Made by a program: the position numbers and the translations under genes. Of a DNA stretch of 64,000 bases, positions 1 to 8,428 are shown one piece after another (within the stretch, counting starts at the first letter, position 1; every line of letters begins with the position of its first letter). Source of the DNA: CANLBN01 sp965230205 (GTDB lineage Bacteria; Pseudomonadota; Gammaproteobacteria; Pseudomonadales; Cellvibrionaceae). The stretch is taken from contig OZ245996.1 of assembly GCA_965230205.1 (NCBI GenBank), forward strand, positions 3,720,001 through 3,784,000, given 5' to 3'. The notes below the pieces were generated by a model. That model did not search any database, was not told where the DNA came from, and was given only the letters and a program-made list of their open reading frames with translations.

Positions 1-546
1 CTGTATTAATAATAAAATAATGACAATATCAACCAAAATTAATAACAACGTAATTGGCCATAACTCGCCTGGTGCAATAATATATGCCAAAGCGAACAAC
101 CACTGTAGTACAGGCCCATATATTGTAGGAACATCGGGGTAATTAATATTACTTAATATATCATCAAAGGTTTCATTAATATTATCACTATTAAAAAAGT
201 CACTCGGAGGTATTCCATAGGGGCTGCCGTGCTCCACTAGCATGTAACCATCCCAAAGATAGCGATAAAAATCATCTTCTAGAATTGGAAAAGCGATAAA
301 ACCAAGTAAGCGAAAAGCAATGGCAAAGCCAATTATTAAGTAAAGTGATGGTTTAATGTCATTATATTCACAGTAAAACCAACTAAGAATGCTGAATAAG
401 CCACAGAGACCGCATACTAACCATAAATCCCATAAGGTAGCTGTAGCGTAGGCCGTAGACTGACTAGCTAAATAGCTATACAAGAGAAAAGATAAGCTGC
501 CAAAGAATATCAAGGGCAACTGAGGTTTATATGAGGCGGCTTTCAT
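1..546 (-). CDS. Membrane glycosyltransferase, mannosyltransferase-like (partial, runs off the left edge)
   Basis: This reading frame is open from an ATG at 546 to the first base of the window, giving 182 codons with no stop, so the C-terminus lies outside. The product is very hydrophobic with at least four predicted membrane segments. After the first two helices it has a loop containing LEDDFYRYLWDGYMLVEHG followed by SPYGIPPSDFF. An acidic pair followed by RYLWDG and a later NPY/SPY motif is typical of GT-C-fold polyprenol-phosphate-dependent mannosyltransferases and DUF2029/GT87-type enzymes, which transfer sugars on the periplasmic side. It is divergent from a DPM-like GT2, which could make the lipid-linked sugar donor. 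The substrate is unknown. There is no clear Shine-Dalgarno sequence. Confidence 0.72.
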   Translation of the reverse strand, partial: MKAASYKPQLPLIFFGSLSFLLYSYLASQSTAYATATLWDLWLVCGLCGLFSILSWFYCEYNDIKPSLYLIIGFAIAFRLLGFIAFPILEDDFYRYLWDGYMLVEHGSPYGIPPSDFFNSDNINETFDDILSNINYPDVPTIYGPVLQWLFALAYIIAPGELWPITLLLILVDIVIILLLIQ

Positions 547-687
547 TATCTAATACTTTTAATACTCTAAAAATCATATCGATTATGCGGTTACTTGATA
601 TAAAAATATAAGTCTATGATTTATCACAATAGTTTCAATTTTTATTTTTCGATAAAACTAATAAGCCTTAGCCGTGTCTATAGCGCT

Positions 688-1449
688 ATGTATAAAGAAA
701 GATCGATCAGCGTCATCATACCAGCACACAACGAAGCAGGGTCAATCGACCGAGTTGTCAATGATTTGTATTCACTCAAAAATAGCAATGGAGAAACACT
801 TATTGATGATATAGTCGTTTGCGACAATGCTTCTACAGATCAAACCAACTCTATTGCTAAAGGTGCTGGAGCACGAGTTGTCTATGAAGCAAAGCCGGGT
901 TATGGCTCTGCTTGCCTAGCGGCTATTGCCTCCCTTAAAACGACTGACATTGTCGTATTTGTTGATGGTGATGCTTCAGTCGATATCAACGAAGTCCCTC
1001 TTTTGTTAGATAGTATTATTAGTGGTGCAGACCTCGTCATTGGAGTGAGAGTCGTCAATCTACAGGAACCTGGCTCATTGTTACCACAACAACGCCTGGG
1101 TAATACTCTTGCTACTCGTTTAATTCGCTTACTCTGGTCAGCGCCAGTAACTGATCTCGGGCCCTTTCGCGCAATTCCTTATACAACTTTATTGCAATTA
1201 TCTATGTGCGACCAGCGCTTTGGCTGGACAGCTGAAATGCAAGTGAAGGCAATTCAGCAAAAGCTCAACATTGTTGAATGTCCAGTATCAACCAAAAGAA
1301 GAGTTGGACACTCAAAAATTAGTGGTACATTTAAAGGCACTATACTTGCGTGCTTTGATATCTTCAGCACTATTTTTAAATTGCGATGGAAACAGACCCA
1401 CTCACTTCACTATAAAAAACTACGTAAAGCTCAAATAGATAACTCTTAA
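688..1449 (+). CDS. Family 2 glycosyltransferase (dolichyl/polyprenyl-phosphate sugar synthase-like)
   Basis: This 253-aa GT-A fold protein has ISVIIPAHNEAGSIDRVV at the N-terminus (nucleotide-sugar binding), VVCDNASTDQT, and VVFVDGDASVD carrying the metal-binding DGD motif. A later FGWTAEMQVKAIQ stretch is typical of DPM1/GtrB-like enzymes that load a sugar from a nucleotide donor onto a polyprenyl phosphate. No C-terminal membrane helices are present, so it is probably cytoplasmic or peripheral. I chose ATG 688 because family members begin just before the ISVIIP strand. An in-frame ATG at 616 would add 24 non-conserved residues, and neither start has a good ribosome site. It is divergent from the partial membrane glycosyltransferase, a plausible acceptor partner, and is followed after 24 bp by a DUF547 gene. 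Confidence 0.85.
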   Translation: MYKERSISVIIPAHNEAGSIDRVVNDLYSLKNSNGETLIDDIVVCDNASTDQTNSIAKGAGARVVYEAKPGYGSACLAAIASLKTTDIVVFVDGDASVDINEVPLLLDSIISGADLVIGVRVVNLQEPGSLLPQQRLGNTLATRLIRLLWSAPVTDLGPFRAIPYTTLLQLSMCDQRFGWTAEMQVKAIQQKLNIVECPVSTKRRVGHSKISGTFKGTILACFDIFSTIFKLRWKQTHSLHYKKLRKAQIDNS

Positions 1450-1473
1450 TATTTTAATAGAACTGAGAACACA

Positions 1474-2316
1474 ATGCTTGCCAGACCAATATATTTGACC
1501 GCTATTATTATCGCTTTAATCGCAATAATTATTGGTGGATATTTTATTAATAAAACCATTTCTGATTCTAATGTTACTGAGTTTTGGGATGTTGCAGATA
1601 ACACTAATACAAAAACCATTGATCATAGCGCATGGCAAACAATATTAGATGACTATTTGATTATTGAGCACCCATCAGGTATTAATCGAGTTGATTATGA
1701 AGGCCTAGTAGACGATCAAGAACTACTGATCCAGTATGCTCAATCATTATCTGCAATTGATCCGCGTAGTTACTCTAAAAAAGAACAGATGTCTTATTGG
1801 ATTAATCTTTACAATGCCTTAACGGTTTTGCTTATTACTCAAAATTACCCTGTCGCATCAATTACTGACTTAGGAGAAACAAAGATAGCTTTTGGGCCTT
1901 GGGATGATCAGATAACAACGGTTGCAGGTAAAACTCTAACACTAAACGATATTGAGCACCGTATTTTACGACCTATCTGGCAAGACAGCCGTATCCATTT
2001 CGCTGTTAACTGTGCCAGTATTGGTTGCCCCAATCTACAGCCAGAAGTATTTACGAGTAACAACTTAGAAAAGCTATTAACTCAAGGTGCCATTGAATAT
2101 TTAAGCCATGGGCGAGGAGTAAGATTTGAAGGCGATAAATTAATTTTATCCAGCCTATTCGATTGGTATGCAGGAGACTTCGGTAATGATACACAAAAAG
2201 TATTAACCAGTTTAAGTCAGTATGTGCCCGAAAACATTAAACAGAAGCTTAGTACTTACAATGATGATATTGACTATGAATATGACTGGGGTTTAAATGA
2301 AGATAAGGAATTATAA
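1474..2316 (+). CDS. DUF547 domain-containing exported protein
   Basis: This 280-aa protein has one N-terminal membrane segment (residues about 8-26), so it is a signal-anchored periplasmic protein. The DUF547 domain (about 75-215) is recognised by YWINLYNALTVLLI, by LNDIEHRILRP, and by the cysteine pair in FAVNCASIGCPNLQPE, the family hallmark. The biochemical function of DUF547 is not established. The gene sits 24 bp after the GT2 gene on the same strand, so the two may be cotranscribed and linked to an envelope glycan, which is inference. It ends 7 bp from the convergent small membrane protein gene. Confidence 0.85.
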   Translation: MLARPIYLTAIIIALIAIIIGGYFINKTISDSNVTEFWDVADNTNTKTIDHSAWQTILDDYLIIEHPSGINRVDYEGLVDDQELLIQYAQSLSAIDPRSYSKKEQMSYWINLYNALTVLLITQNYPVASITDLGETKIAFGPWDDQITTVAGKTLTLNDIEHRILRPIWQDSRIHFAVNCASIGCPNLQPEVFTSNNLEKLLTQGAIEYLSHGRGVRFEGDKLILSSLFDWYAGDFGNDTQKVLTSLSQYVPENIKQKLSTYNDDIDYEYDWGLNEDKEL

Positions 2317-2323
2317 GTAAGCG

Positions 2324-2605
2324 CTATTTGTTAGATCCCCATATTTTTGCCACAGCCCTATCTGAACCTATATAACCTATTAATAAACTCAACAGGCCTG
2401 TACCGCCAAAGATGATAAAAGGTAATAAAAACCCTAAACCATCGCTTTTTAAGCCGATAACAAAAACAGCTATCGATAGTAAGGTAAACAAACACCCAAC
2501 GGTCAATAAAATGGTCCGATGAGATGGCTTATAGCTGAATGGCTCATCACCTTTTTCAAACCAATTCAGTATTGGTGCAAATAATGTTCGTAATATTTTT
2601 TTCAT
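2324..2605 (-). CDS. Small two-helix membrane protein, translationally coupled to metH
   Basis: This is a 93-aa protein of unknown function starting MKKILRTLFAPILNWFEKGD. It has two predicted membrane helices (about residues 30-52 and 56-76) and a basic C-terminus. I chose the ATG at 2605 because it overlaps the metH stop codon as TAATG, the classical translational-coupling arrangement. A longer frame from 2656 would lie inside metH. Coupling suggests the protein is made with methionine synthase, but nothing in its sequence indicates a role in methionine metabolism. No family is recognised. Confidence 0.7.
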   Translation of the reverse strand: MKKILRTLFAPILNWFEKGDEPFSYKPSHRTILLTVGCLFTLLSIAVFVIGLKSDGLGFLLPFIIFGGTGLLSLLIGYIGSDRAVAKIWGSNK

Positions 2606-5301
2606 TAATACCCCAGTGCCGGCCTTAACCAACGCTCTGCTGTATCGATATCCCACCCTTTTCTTTCAGCATAGTTTTCAACCTGCTCTCTATTAATTTG
2701 TCCTAATGCAAAATAACGAGATTCCGGGTGGGAAAAATACCAACCACTAACAGACGCCGCAGGATGCATTGCATAGCTATCCGTTAACTGACAACCTGTT
2801 GCATTTTCCACATCCAGCAATTTCCATAATGTTGATTTTTCACTGTGCTCGGGACAAGCAGGATAACCTGGTGCTGGCCGAACACCGTCGTAGGCTTCCT
2901 TAATTAGCTCATCATTGGAGAAATTCTCTTCACTGGCATATCCCCAGAACTCTTTACGCACACGCTCATGCATTAATTCTGCAAAAGCTTCTGCAAAACG
3001 ATCAGCCAGTGCTTTAACCATAATTGAGTTATAGTCATCGTGATCGGCTTCGTATTTTTTTGCCAATTCTTCAGCGCCAAAACATGTAGTAACAAAGCCT
3101 CCCATATAATCTTTAATCTCGGACGACTTAGGGGCTACAAAATCAGCTAATGAGCGATAAGGGCGACCTGCTGGGCGATCTACCTGCTGACGCAAATGAT
3201 GCAAGGTGGCAACGACTTCATTGCAACTATCATCGGCATAGAGTTCAGTACTATCATTATCGATAGCATTGGCTGGATATAGGCCGATAACCGCTCTGCA
3301 ATTTAACAAATTATTATCAACAATATCAGCAAGTCTCTCCTTTGCATCATTGAACAGTTTCGTGGCTTCTTCTCCCACGACTTTATCACTTAGGATCGCA
3401 GGGTACTTTCCATGTAACTCCCACGTTTTAAAAAATGGCTCCCAATCAAAGCGCTCAACAATATCTGCCAGAGGATAATCAATAAAAGTTTTATTCCCTA
3501 AAACCTGAGGTTTAACAGGTTGATAAGTAGACCAATCCCAATCTTTAGAAGCAGAGTTTGCTCTCGCCTTTTCCAGTGTTGAAAATGCCTTTTTCGCACG
3601 GCGCTTAGCATTCTGTTCTCTGACTTTCTCATTATCTTCTTTGATTGTTTGAATAAAGGAGTCTTTACTCTCACTTAGCAAGCCAGATGCGACCGGCACT
3701 GACTTAGAAGCATCTAGTACGTGCACAGTCACACCAGAGTATTCCGGTTCTATTTTCACAGCAGTATGAACTTTCGAAGTTGTCGCGCCACCAATTAATA
3801 ATGGCAAATTCATATTATCAGCTTCCATCATCTTACTGATAGTTACCATTTCATCTAATGACGGAGTGATCAAACCCGACAAACCTATTATATCTGCATT
3901 GTGCTCTTTTGCTGCCGCAAGAATTTTTTCTGGCGGAACCATCACACCTAAATCAATAACTTCGTAGTTATTGCAGGATAAAACGACACCCACAATGTTT
4001 TTACCAATATCGTGTACATCACCTTTTACTGTCGCCATAATAATCACACCATTATTTTGACTGACATTTCCTGTACGGCGTTTTTCTTCTTCAATATAAG
4101 GCAGTAAATAGGCAACCGCTTTTTTCATCACCCGTGCGCTTTTTACCACTTGTGGCAAAAACATTTTTCCTGCTCCGAAGAGGTCACCAACAACATTCAT
4201 TCCCACCATTAACGGGCCTTCGATAACCTGTAGTGGTTTATCAAATTGCTGTCTCGCTTCTTCAACATCCTCTTCAATAAATTCAGCGATGCCTTTCACT
4301 AAAGAGTGAGTAATGCGTTCTTGTAAATCATTTTCTCTCCATTTTAATTTATCGCTTTCTTTAACTTCCTTATCGACACCCCTCACCTGCTCTGCAAATT
4401 CAACCAAGCGCTCACCGGCATCAGGCCGACGATTTAAAACGACATCTTCTACATGCTCTAACAGATCTTTAGGAATATCATCATAGATTGTCAACATACC
4501 CGCATTCACAATCGCCATGTCCATACCATTTTTAATGGCGTGATATAAAAATACGGAGTGCATTGCTTCACGCACGGTATCATTCCCACGGAACGAGAAA
4601 GACACATTTGATAAGCCACCAGAAACTTTAGCACCCGGTAAATTCTCTTTTATCCATTTAGTGGCTGCAAAAAAATCAACTGCATAATTGTCATGATCAG
4701 AAATACCAGTTGCAATTGGGAATATATTAGGGTCAAAAACGATATCCTGAGGAGCAAAACCGACTTTGTTCACTAAGATATCGTATGACTCTTTACAGAT
4801 ATCAATACGGCGTTGATAGGTATCTGCTTGACCCGCAGTATCAAAAGCCATCACCACAACGGCTGCACCATAACGTTTGACGGTACGTGCATAACGAATA
4901 AACTCTTCTTCACCCTCTTTTAATGAAATTGAGTTAACAATTGCTTTACCTTGTACACACTGCAATCCAGCTTCGATAATTTCGAACTTGGAAGAGTCAA
5001 TCATAAAAGGAACACGGACAATATCGGGTTCCGCAGCCAGCAGATTCAAATACCGACGCATAGCCGCAACACCATCAAGCATGGCATCATCCATGTTGAC
5101 ATCAATAATCTGGGCACCGTCTTCAACCTGTACGCGAGCAATTTCTATTGCTTCTTCATAATTCTCTTCTTGGATCAAACGCGCAAATTTACGGGAACCT
5201 GTTACATTGGCACGCTCACCCACGTTAACAAAACCCGTTACGTCATTAACGACAAGTGGCTCTAGACCACTCAACACCATATCCGGAATATTTTTACTCA
5301 T
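2605..5301 (-). CDS. metH: Methionine synthase, folate/cobalamin/activation part
   Basis: This 898-aa protein is the C-terminal three quarters of cobalamin-dependent methionine synthase, which moves methyl groups from methyltetrahydrofolate via cobalamin to homocysteine. It starts at the folate (pterin-binding) domain (about 15-280, FVNVGERANVTGS). The helical cap follows (about 320-420), then the B12 domain with the DxHxxG motif at D428-H430-G433 and GLSGLITPSLDEM. The SAM-binding activation domain completes it (about 600-898, with RPAPGYPACPEHSEK). The homocysteine domain is absent and is encoded by the gene immediately upstream, separated by 68 bp with its own start and stop. All key motifs are intact, so this is a clean two-gene split rather than a decayed gene. 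Confidence 0.96.
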   Translation of the reverse strand: MSKNIPDMVLSGLEPLVVNDVTGFVNVGERANVTGSRKFARLIQEENYEEAIEIARVQVEDGAQIIDVNMDDAMLDGVAAMRRYLNLLAAEPDIVRVPFMIDSSKFEIIEAGLQCVQGKAIVNSISLKEGEEEFIRYARTVKRYGAAVVVMAFDTAGQADTYQRRIDICKESYDILVNKVGFAPQDIVFDPNIFPIATGISDHDNYAVDFFAATKWIKENLPGAKVSGGLSNVSFSFRGNDTVREAMHSVFLYHAIKNGMDMAIVNAGMLTIYDDIPKDLLEHVEDVVLNRRPDAGERLVEFAEQVRGVDKEVKESDKLKWRENDLQERITHSLVKGIAEFIEEDVEEARQQFDKPLQVIEGPLMVGMNVVGDLFGAGKMFLPQVVKSARVMKKAVAYLLPYIEEEKRRTGNVSQNNGVIIMATVKGDVHDIGKNIVGVVLSCNNYEVIDLGVMVPPEKILAAAKEHNADIIGLSGLITPSLDEMVTISKMMEADNMNLPLLIGGATTSKVHTAVKIEPEYSGVTVHVLDASKSVPVASGLLSESKDSFIQTIKEDNEKVREQNAKRRAKKAFSTLEKARANSASKDWDWSTYQPVKPQVLGNKTFIDYPLADIVERFDWEPFFKTWELHGKYPAILSDKVVGEEATKLFNDAKERLADIVDNNLLNCRAVIGLYPANAIDNDSTELYADDSCNEVVATLHHLRQQVDRPAGRPYRSLADFVAPKSSEIKDYMGGFVTTCFGAEELAKKYEADHDDYNSIMVKALADRFAEAFAELMHERVRKEFWGYASEENFSNDELIKEAYDGVRPAPGYPACPEHSEKSTLWKLLDVENATGCQLTDSYAMHPAASVSGWYFSHPESRYFALGQINREQVENYAERKGWDIDTAERWLRPALGY

Positions 5302-5369
5302 GAACTTATCTTAATTAATTAATTTCAAAAAAACAGATCAATAAAATGCCAGCTAAAAAATAGAATAGC

Positions 5370-6377
5370 TTATGCCTTTTGTTGGCGGGGTTGATGTTGA
5401 TCTGCCAGCGCTTTGATAGCTGAAATATGCTCTGGTGTTGTCCCACAGCAACCACCCAAAATATTTAAATGCTGCCCTTCAACAAAAGGTCTAAGCTGAT
5501 CAACCATCATCTCAGGAGTCTGATCGTATTCTCCAAATTCATTAGGTAAGCCTGCATTAGGGTGAGCCGATACAAATACCGTTGATTGAGCATCAATACG
5601 TTTAATATAGGGTAGCAAATCATCAGCGCCCAACGCACAATTTAACCCTATGCTCATCAAGTCACCATGCGCCATAGAAACCCAAAATGCTTCCGGTGTT
5701 TGCCCCGATAATGTACGTCCACTGGCATCCGTAATCGTACCCGATACCATCACTAGAATATCTCCGCGCTCTTCACGTACTTCATCTATTGCAAATAAAG
5801 CAGCCTTAGCGTTTAGACTATCAAAGACTGTCTCGATCATCAGAATATCTGCACCGCCATCCAACAAAGCATTAGTGGCTTGCTTATAAGCTATACGCAA
5901 CTCGTCAAATGTGACTAAACGCATTCCGGGGTCATTTACATCCGGAGATAAGGATGCTGTTCTGTTGGTCGGCCCTAAAGCCCCCACAACAAAGCGTGGC
6001 TGCTCAGGGGTTTTTAAGGTCCATTTATCTGCTGAACGACGCGCGCATTGTGCGGCATGAAAGTTAATATCATATACAGCAGCTTCTAAACCGTAATCTG
6101 CCTGGGCGATAGTAGTGCCATTAAAAGAGTTAGTCGTGGCAAAATCAGCACCCACTTCAAAATAGGCATCATGAATACTCTCAATAATTTCAGGGCGAGT
6201 AATCGATAGCAGGTCATTATCCCCTTTGAGCGGGCTCGGGTGGCCTTTAAACTGCTCTCCTCGGAAATCTTCTTCTTCCAGGCTATGTCGCTGAATCATG
6301 GTTCCCATGGCTCCATCTAATAACATAATGCGCTCTGTCAGAATGGTTTTCAGTGTCTCTGGGGTCGTTTTTGCCAT
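5370..6377 (-). CDS. metH: Methionine synthase, homocysteine-binding part (split MetH N-module)
   Basis: This 335-aa homocysteine S-methyltransferase module corresponds to the N-terminal domain of MetH. It begins with RIMLLDGAMGTMIQRH and carries the zinc-binding cysteines in GLNCALG and in GGCCGTTPEHI (C310 and C311, the same numbers as in full-length MetH). It ends where the interdomain linker would begin. The folate, cobalamin and activation domains lie in the next gene downstream on the same strand, so the two products must cooperate in trans. Alone it could resemble a BHMT/MmuM-type enzyme, but the adjacency argues for a split MetH. A 52-bp perfect palindrome lies 73 bp upstream of its start. 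Confidence 0.94.
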   Translation of the reverse strand: MAKTTPETLKTILTERIMLLDGAMGTMIQRHSLEEEDFRGEQFKGHPSPLKGDNDLLSITRPEIIESIHDAYFEVGADFATTNSFNGTTIAQADYGLEAAVYDINFHAAQCARRSADKWTLKTPEQPRFVVGALGPTNRTASLSPDVNDPGMRLVTFDELRIAYKQATNALLDGGADILMIETVFDSLNAKAALFAIDEVREERGDILVMVSGTITDASGRTLSGQTPEAFWVSMAHGDLMSIGLNCALGADDLLPYIKRIDAQSTVFVSAHPNAGLPNEFGEYDQTPEMMVDQLRPFVEGQHLNILGGCCGTTPEHISAIKALADQHQPRQQKA

Positions 6378-6450
6378 GGATATGCCTTGGGATATATAAA
6401 TCAGATCGTATAAAAGTGCCGCATTCTACAGCAAAGTGCTGCCAGGATCA

Positions 6451-6502
6451 GTGAAAATATCAACCTATATCAAAATATTTTGATATAGGTTGATATTTTC
6501 AC
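6451..6502. promoter_or_regulatory. 52-bp perfect palindrome between metH and the DUF302 gene
   Basis: Bases 6451-6502 form a perfect inverted repeat with no loop and no mismatch: the first 26 bases (GTGAAAATATCAACCTATAT, then CAAAAT) are the exact reverse complement of the last 26. Each half contains ATATCAA twice at 10-bp spacing, so the whole holds four half-sites arranged on one DNA face. It lies in the divergent promoter region, 73 bp before metH and 160 bp before the DUF302 start, with no run of T on either side typical of a terminator. The layout fits a cooperative operator for a dimeric repressor. This is inference; a transcribed hairpin is the alternative. Confidence 0.7.
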
Positions 6503-6662
6503 CTTAATAAGCCCTAAATGGACCCAAATATAGGGAATCCACACTGTAGCAACCACAGGATTACTGCACATTTTCAATGAACCAATGGTAATTTTTACTA
6601 TCAAACCGCTTCCAGAATCTTCTACAAGATATCAATGATGTTTAAATAATGTGGAGCAACCA

Positions 6663-7049
6663 ATGAGCAGCATAATTTCTAAAAGATCCCCTTTTTCTGT
6701 GAATGAGACAATGGATAAATTTGAAGCCATCATCAAAGAGAAAGGATTAAATATCGCAGCACGCGTCAATCACAAAAAGAGCGCTGAAAACGTTGGTTTG
6801 GAGATGAATGAAGCCCAAGTACTGATTTTTGGGAACCCAAAAGCCGGAACGTTGATCATGCAAGAAAACATTATGGCAGCTTTAGACTTGCCTATGAAAG
6901 TTGTTGCTTATCAAAATAATGATAATGAAGTTTATATTGCCTACCATAGCCCAGCAAAAATCGAGCAAGAATATAACATCCAAGGCAACACTGTAATTGA
7001 GCAAATATCTGCTGCATTAGATAACTTAACATCTGCTGCTATTGCTTAA
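6663..7049 (+). CDS. DUF302 domain-containing protein
   Basis: This 128-aa cytoplasmic protein has a single DUF302 domain, seen in FEAIIKEKGLNIAARVNHKK near the N-terminus and EAQVLIFGNPKAGTLIMQEN in the middle. It ends in a Y-x-A-Y-H-S-P segment typical of the family. DUF302 has no firmly known function. The ATG at 6663 is preferred over a GTG at 6651 because GTGGAG lies six bases upstream as a good ribosome site. The gene is divergent from metH across the 52-bp palindrome and ends about 58 bp before the convergent DnaJ-related gene. Confidence 0.85.
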   Translation: MSSIISKRSPFSVNETMDKFEAIIKEKGLNIAARVNHKKSAENVGLEMNEAQVLIFGNPKAGTLIMQENIMAALDLPMKVVAYQNNDNEVYIAYHSPAKIEQEYNIQGNTVIEQISAALDNLTSAAIA

Positions 7050-7106
7050 GATTTTTTCCGCTACATAAACGAATGACAGGGCGAAACGACGTTAGATCAT
7101 TGCGAT

Positions 7107-7700
7107 TTATGAGCGATAGATACGTTGAAGCACTCCAAATGCCCAATTAACCTCTTTAAAGTTAGTTAAATCACCACCTCGATCGGGGTGGTGTTCCATT
7201 GCTAAGCTACGATAACGCTTTTTAATGTCGGAGTAAGTGACGGGGTGTTCTAAGGAAAAAACCGCTAATGCTTTATCAGAGTCCTCATTTACCAGTAATC
7301 TTTCCCAAAATTGATTCAACAACTGGTTAACAGAATCTTCTGTCGCATTTGTCAGTTGAGTCATATCCAAATAGTAAGCACGCAGGGCTTCGTCCGAGGT
7401 GTAATGTGTAACATTCGTTGAAGAACTTTCCCTTTTTATAGCAGGATGCAACTGAATCGCCAAGGCTGAAATTTCAAGGTATTGGTCTTCCGCCCAATAA
7501 TTGACTTGTAATTGATAGAGTGCATTAAAAACCAAGAAATGACTAGTAAATAAATCCAGAGAATCACCAGCATTGGTTGGTAAAGACCAGCCCTGCTCGT
7601 TAAGCATTTGTATCAGTTGATATTCAGACAAAGGCTCAACCGCCACTTCTAAAATACAGCGAATTCCTTCTATCAAATGGTCATTGGAATGAACATGCAT
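7107..7700 (-). CDS. DnaJ-related protein with C-terminal J-domain
   Basis: This 197-aa protein has an N-terminal DNAJ_related-type domain (about 1-130, ILEVAVEPLSEYQLIQMLNE). A short C-terminal J-domain (about 140-197) carries the HPD tripeptide in MEHHPDRGGD. The J-domain would stimulate the ATPase of DnaK-like chaperones; the client-binding role of the N-terminal part is unknown. The architecture matches the gammaproteobacterial 'DNA-J related' family of about 200 aa. Its ATG overlaps the stop codon of the upstream pseudouridine synthase gene (TAATG), so the two are translationally coupled. Confidence 0.88.
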   Translation of the reverse strand: MHVHSNDHLIEGIRCILEVAVEPLSEYQLIQMLNEQGWSLPTNAGDSLDLFTSHFLVFNALYQLQVNYWAEDQYLEISALAIQLHPAIKRESSSTNVTHYTSDEALRAYYLDMTQLTNATEDSVNQLLNQFWERLLVNEDSDKALAVFSLEHPVTYSDIKKRYRSLAMEHHPDRGGDLTNFKEVNWAFGVLQRIYRS

Positions 7701-8413
7701 TACGGCGTAGTGTCATTAGCTTGTGAATGAATGCGAGGAATAGATGGCCAAGGGAACTGCCAAGGAGCATTAAGATTTTCTTCAACAAAAAAGATAGTAT
7801 CCTTATTAAATTCATCACCACTCGGTAAGCATTGATACGAATAGTCATTGCCTTGATAATGAAAGCGCAGTATATATGCATGTAGATGCATACGCATCGG
7901 GCTTTCCTTATCAACAGAGCCATAACGTTTATCGCCCGTTATTGGCGTACCAAGACTTTTCAATGCAACACGTAACTGATGAGTTTTGCCTGTATAAGGC
8001 TTAAGAATAAACAAGCGTTTACCTTCGCCTAATCCATAGCTAAAAAACTGTGTAATTGCTGGTTTGGTTTTTGTTTTCGACAGTTTCCAGCTGCCATTAC
8101 GCGTACGCAGCATATCACCAATAATCAGGCCTTGTTTTTTACTTGGCTTTTTATGGCTTAGCGCCAAATAATATTTTTCTACTTTTCGCAACTGAAACAA
8201 TTGGGATAATTGGCTGCAAGACTCTGCATCTTTAGCACAAAGTAACAAGCCTGATGTTGCTTTGTCTAACCGATGAACAGGAACAATATAATCGTTATTC
8301 ATGTCCTGACGAAGCTGTTCTATTAAGCCCTCACCACTTTCATTGTGAATAGAAACCTCTGGCTGCTTATTAACAACCAGAAACTCATCATTATCTGCAA
8401 TTATTTGATACAA
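7700..8413 (-). CDS. RluA-family RNA pseudouridine synthase
   Basis: This 237-aa enzyme isomerises uridine in RNA. It has the RluA-type catalytic motif HRLDKATSGLLL with the catalytic aspartate at about residue 49, followed by KYYLALSHKKP and GKTHQLRVALKSLGTPITGD. There is no S4 domain. It is short for RluA/C/D enzymes and resembles the TIGR01621-like subgroup found in gammaproteobacteria. The exact RNA target (tRNA or rRNA) cannot be told. The gene is 15 bp from the upstream envelope protein gene and coupled by a 1-base stop/start overlap to the DnaJ-related gene. Confidence 0.9.
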   Translation of the reverse strand: MYQIIADNDEFLVVNKQPEVSIHNESGEGLIEQLRQDMNNDYIVPVHRLDKATSGLLLCAKDAESCSQLSQLFQLRKVEKYYLALSHKKPSKKQGLIIGDMLRTRNGSWKLSKTKTKPAITQFFSYGLGEGKRLFILKPYTGKTHQLRVALKSLGTPITGDKRYGSVDKESPMRMHLHAYILRFHYQGNDYSYQCLPSGDEFNKDTIFFVEENLNAPWQFPWPSIPRIHSQANDTTP

Positions 8414-8428
8414 AATATGTAGTGAGAC

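Noticed and set aside
5302..5369. Possible frameshift splitting metH
   Set aside because: The spacer has its own stop, non-coding sequence and a new start with a weak ribosome site; both genes are intact at the domain boundary, so a real split is more likely than a sequencing error.
6451..6502. Rho-independent terminator
   Set aside because: The stem is AT-rich, lacks a following T-run in either direction and lies between divergent genes, where no transcript needs to end.
6378..6662. SAM or cobalamin riboswitch upstream of metH
   Set aside because: I could not find the conserved cores of either riboswitch; the palindrome is the only strong structure seen.
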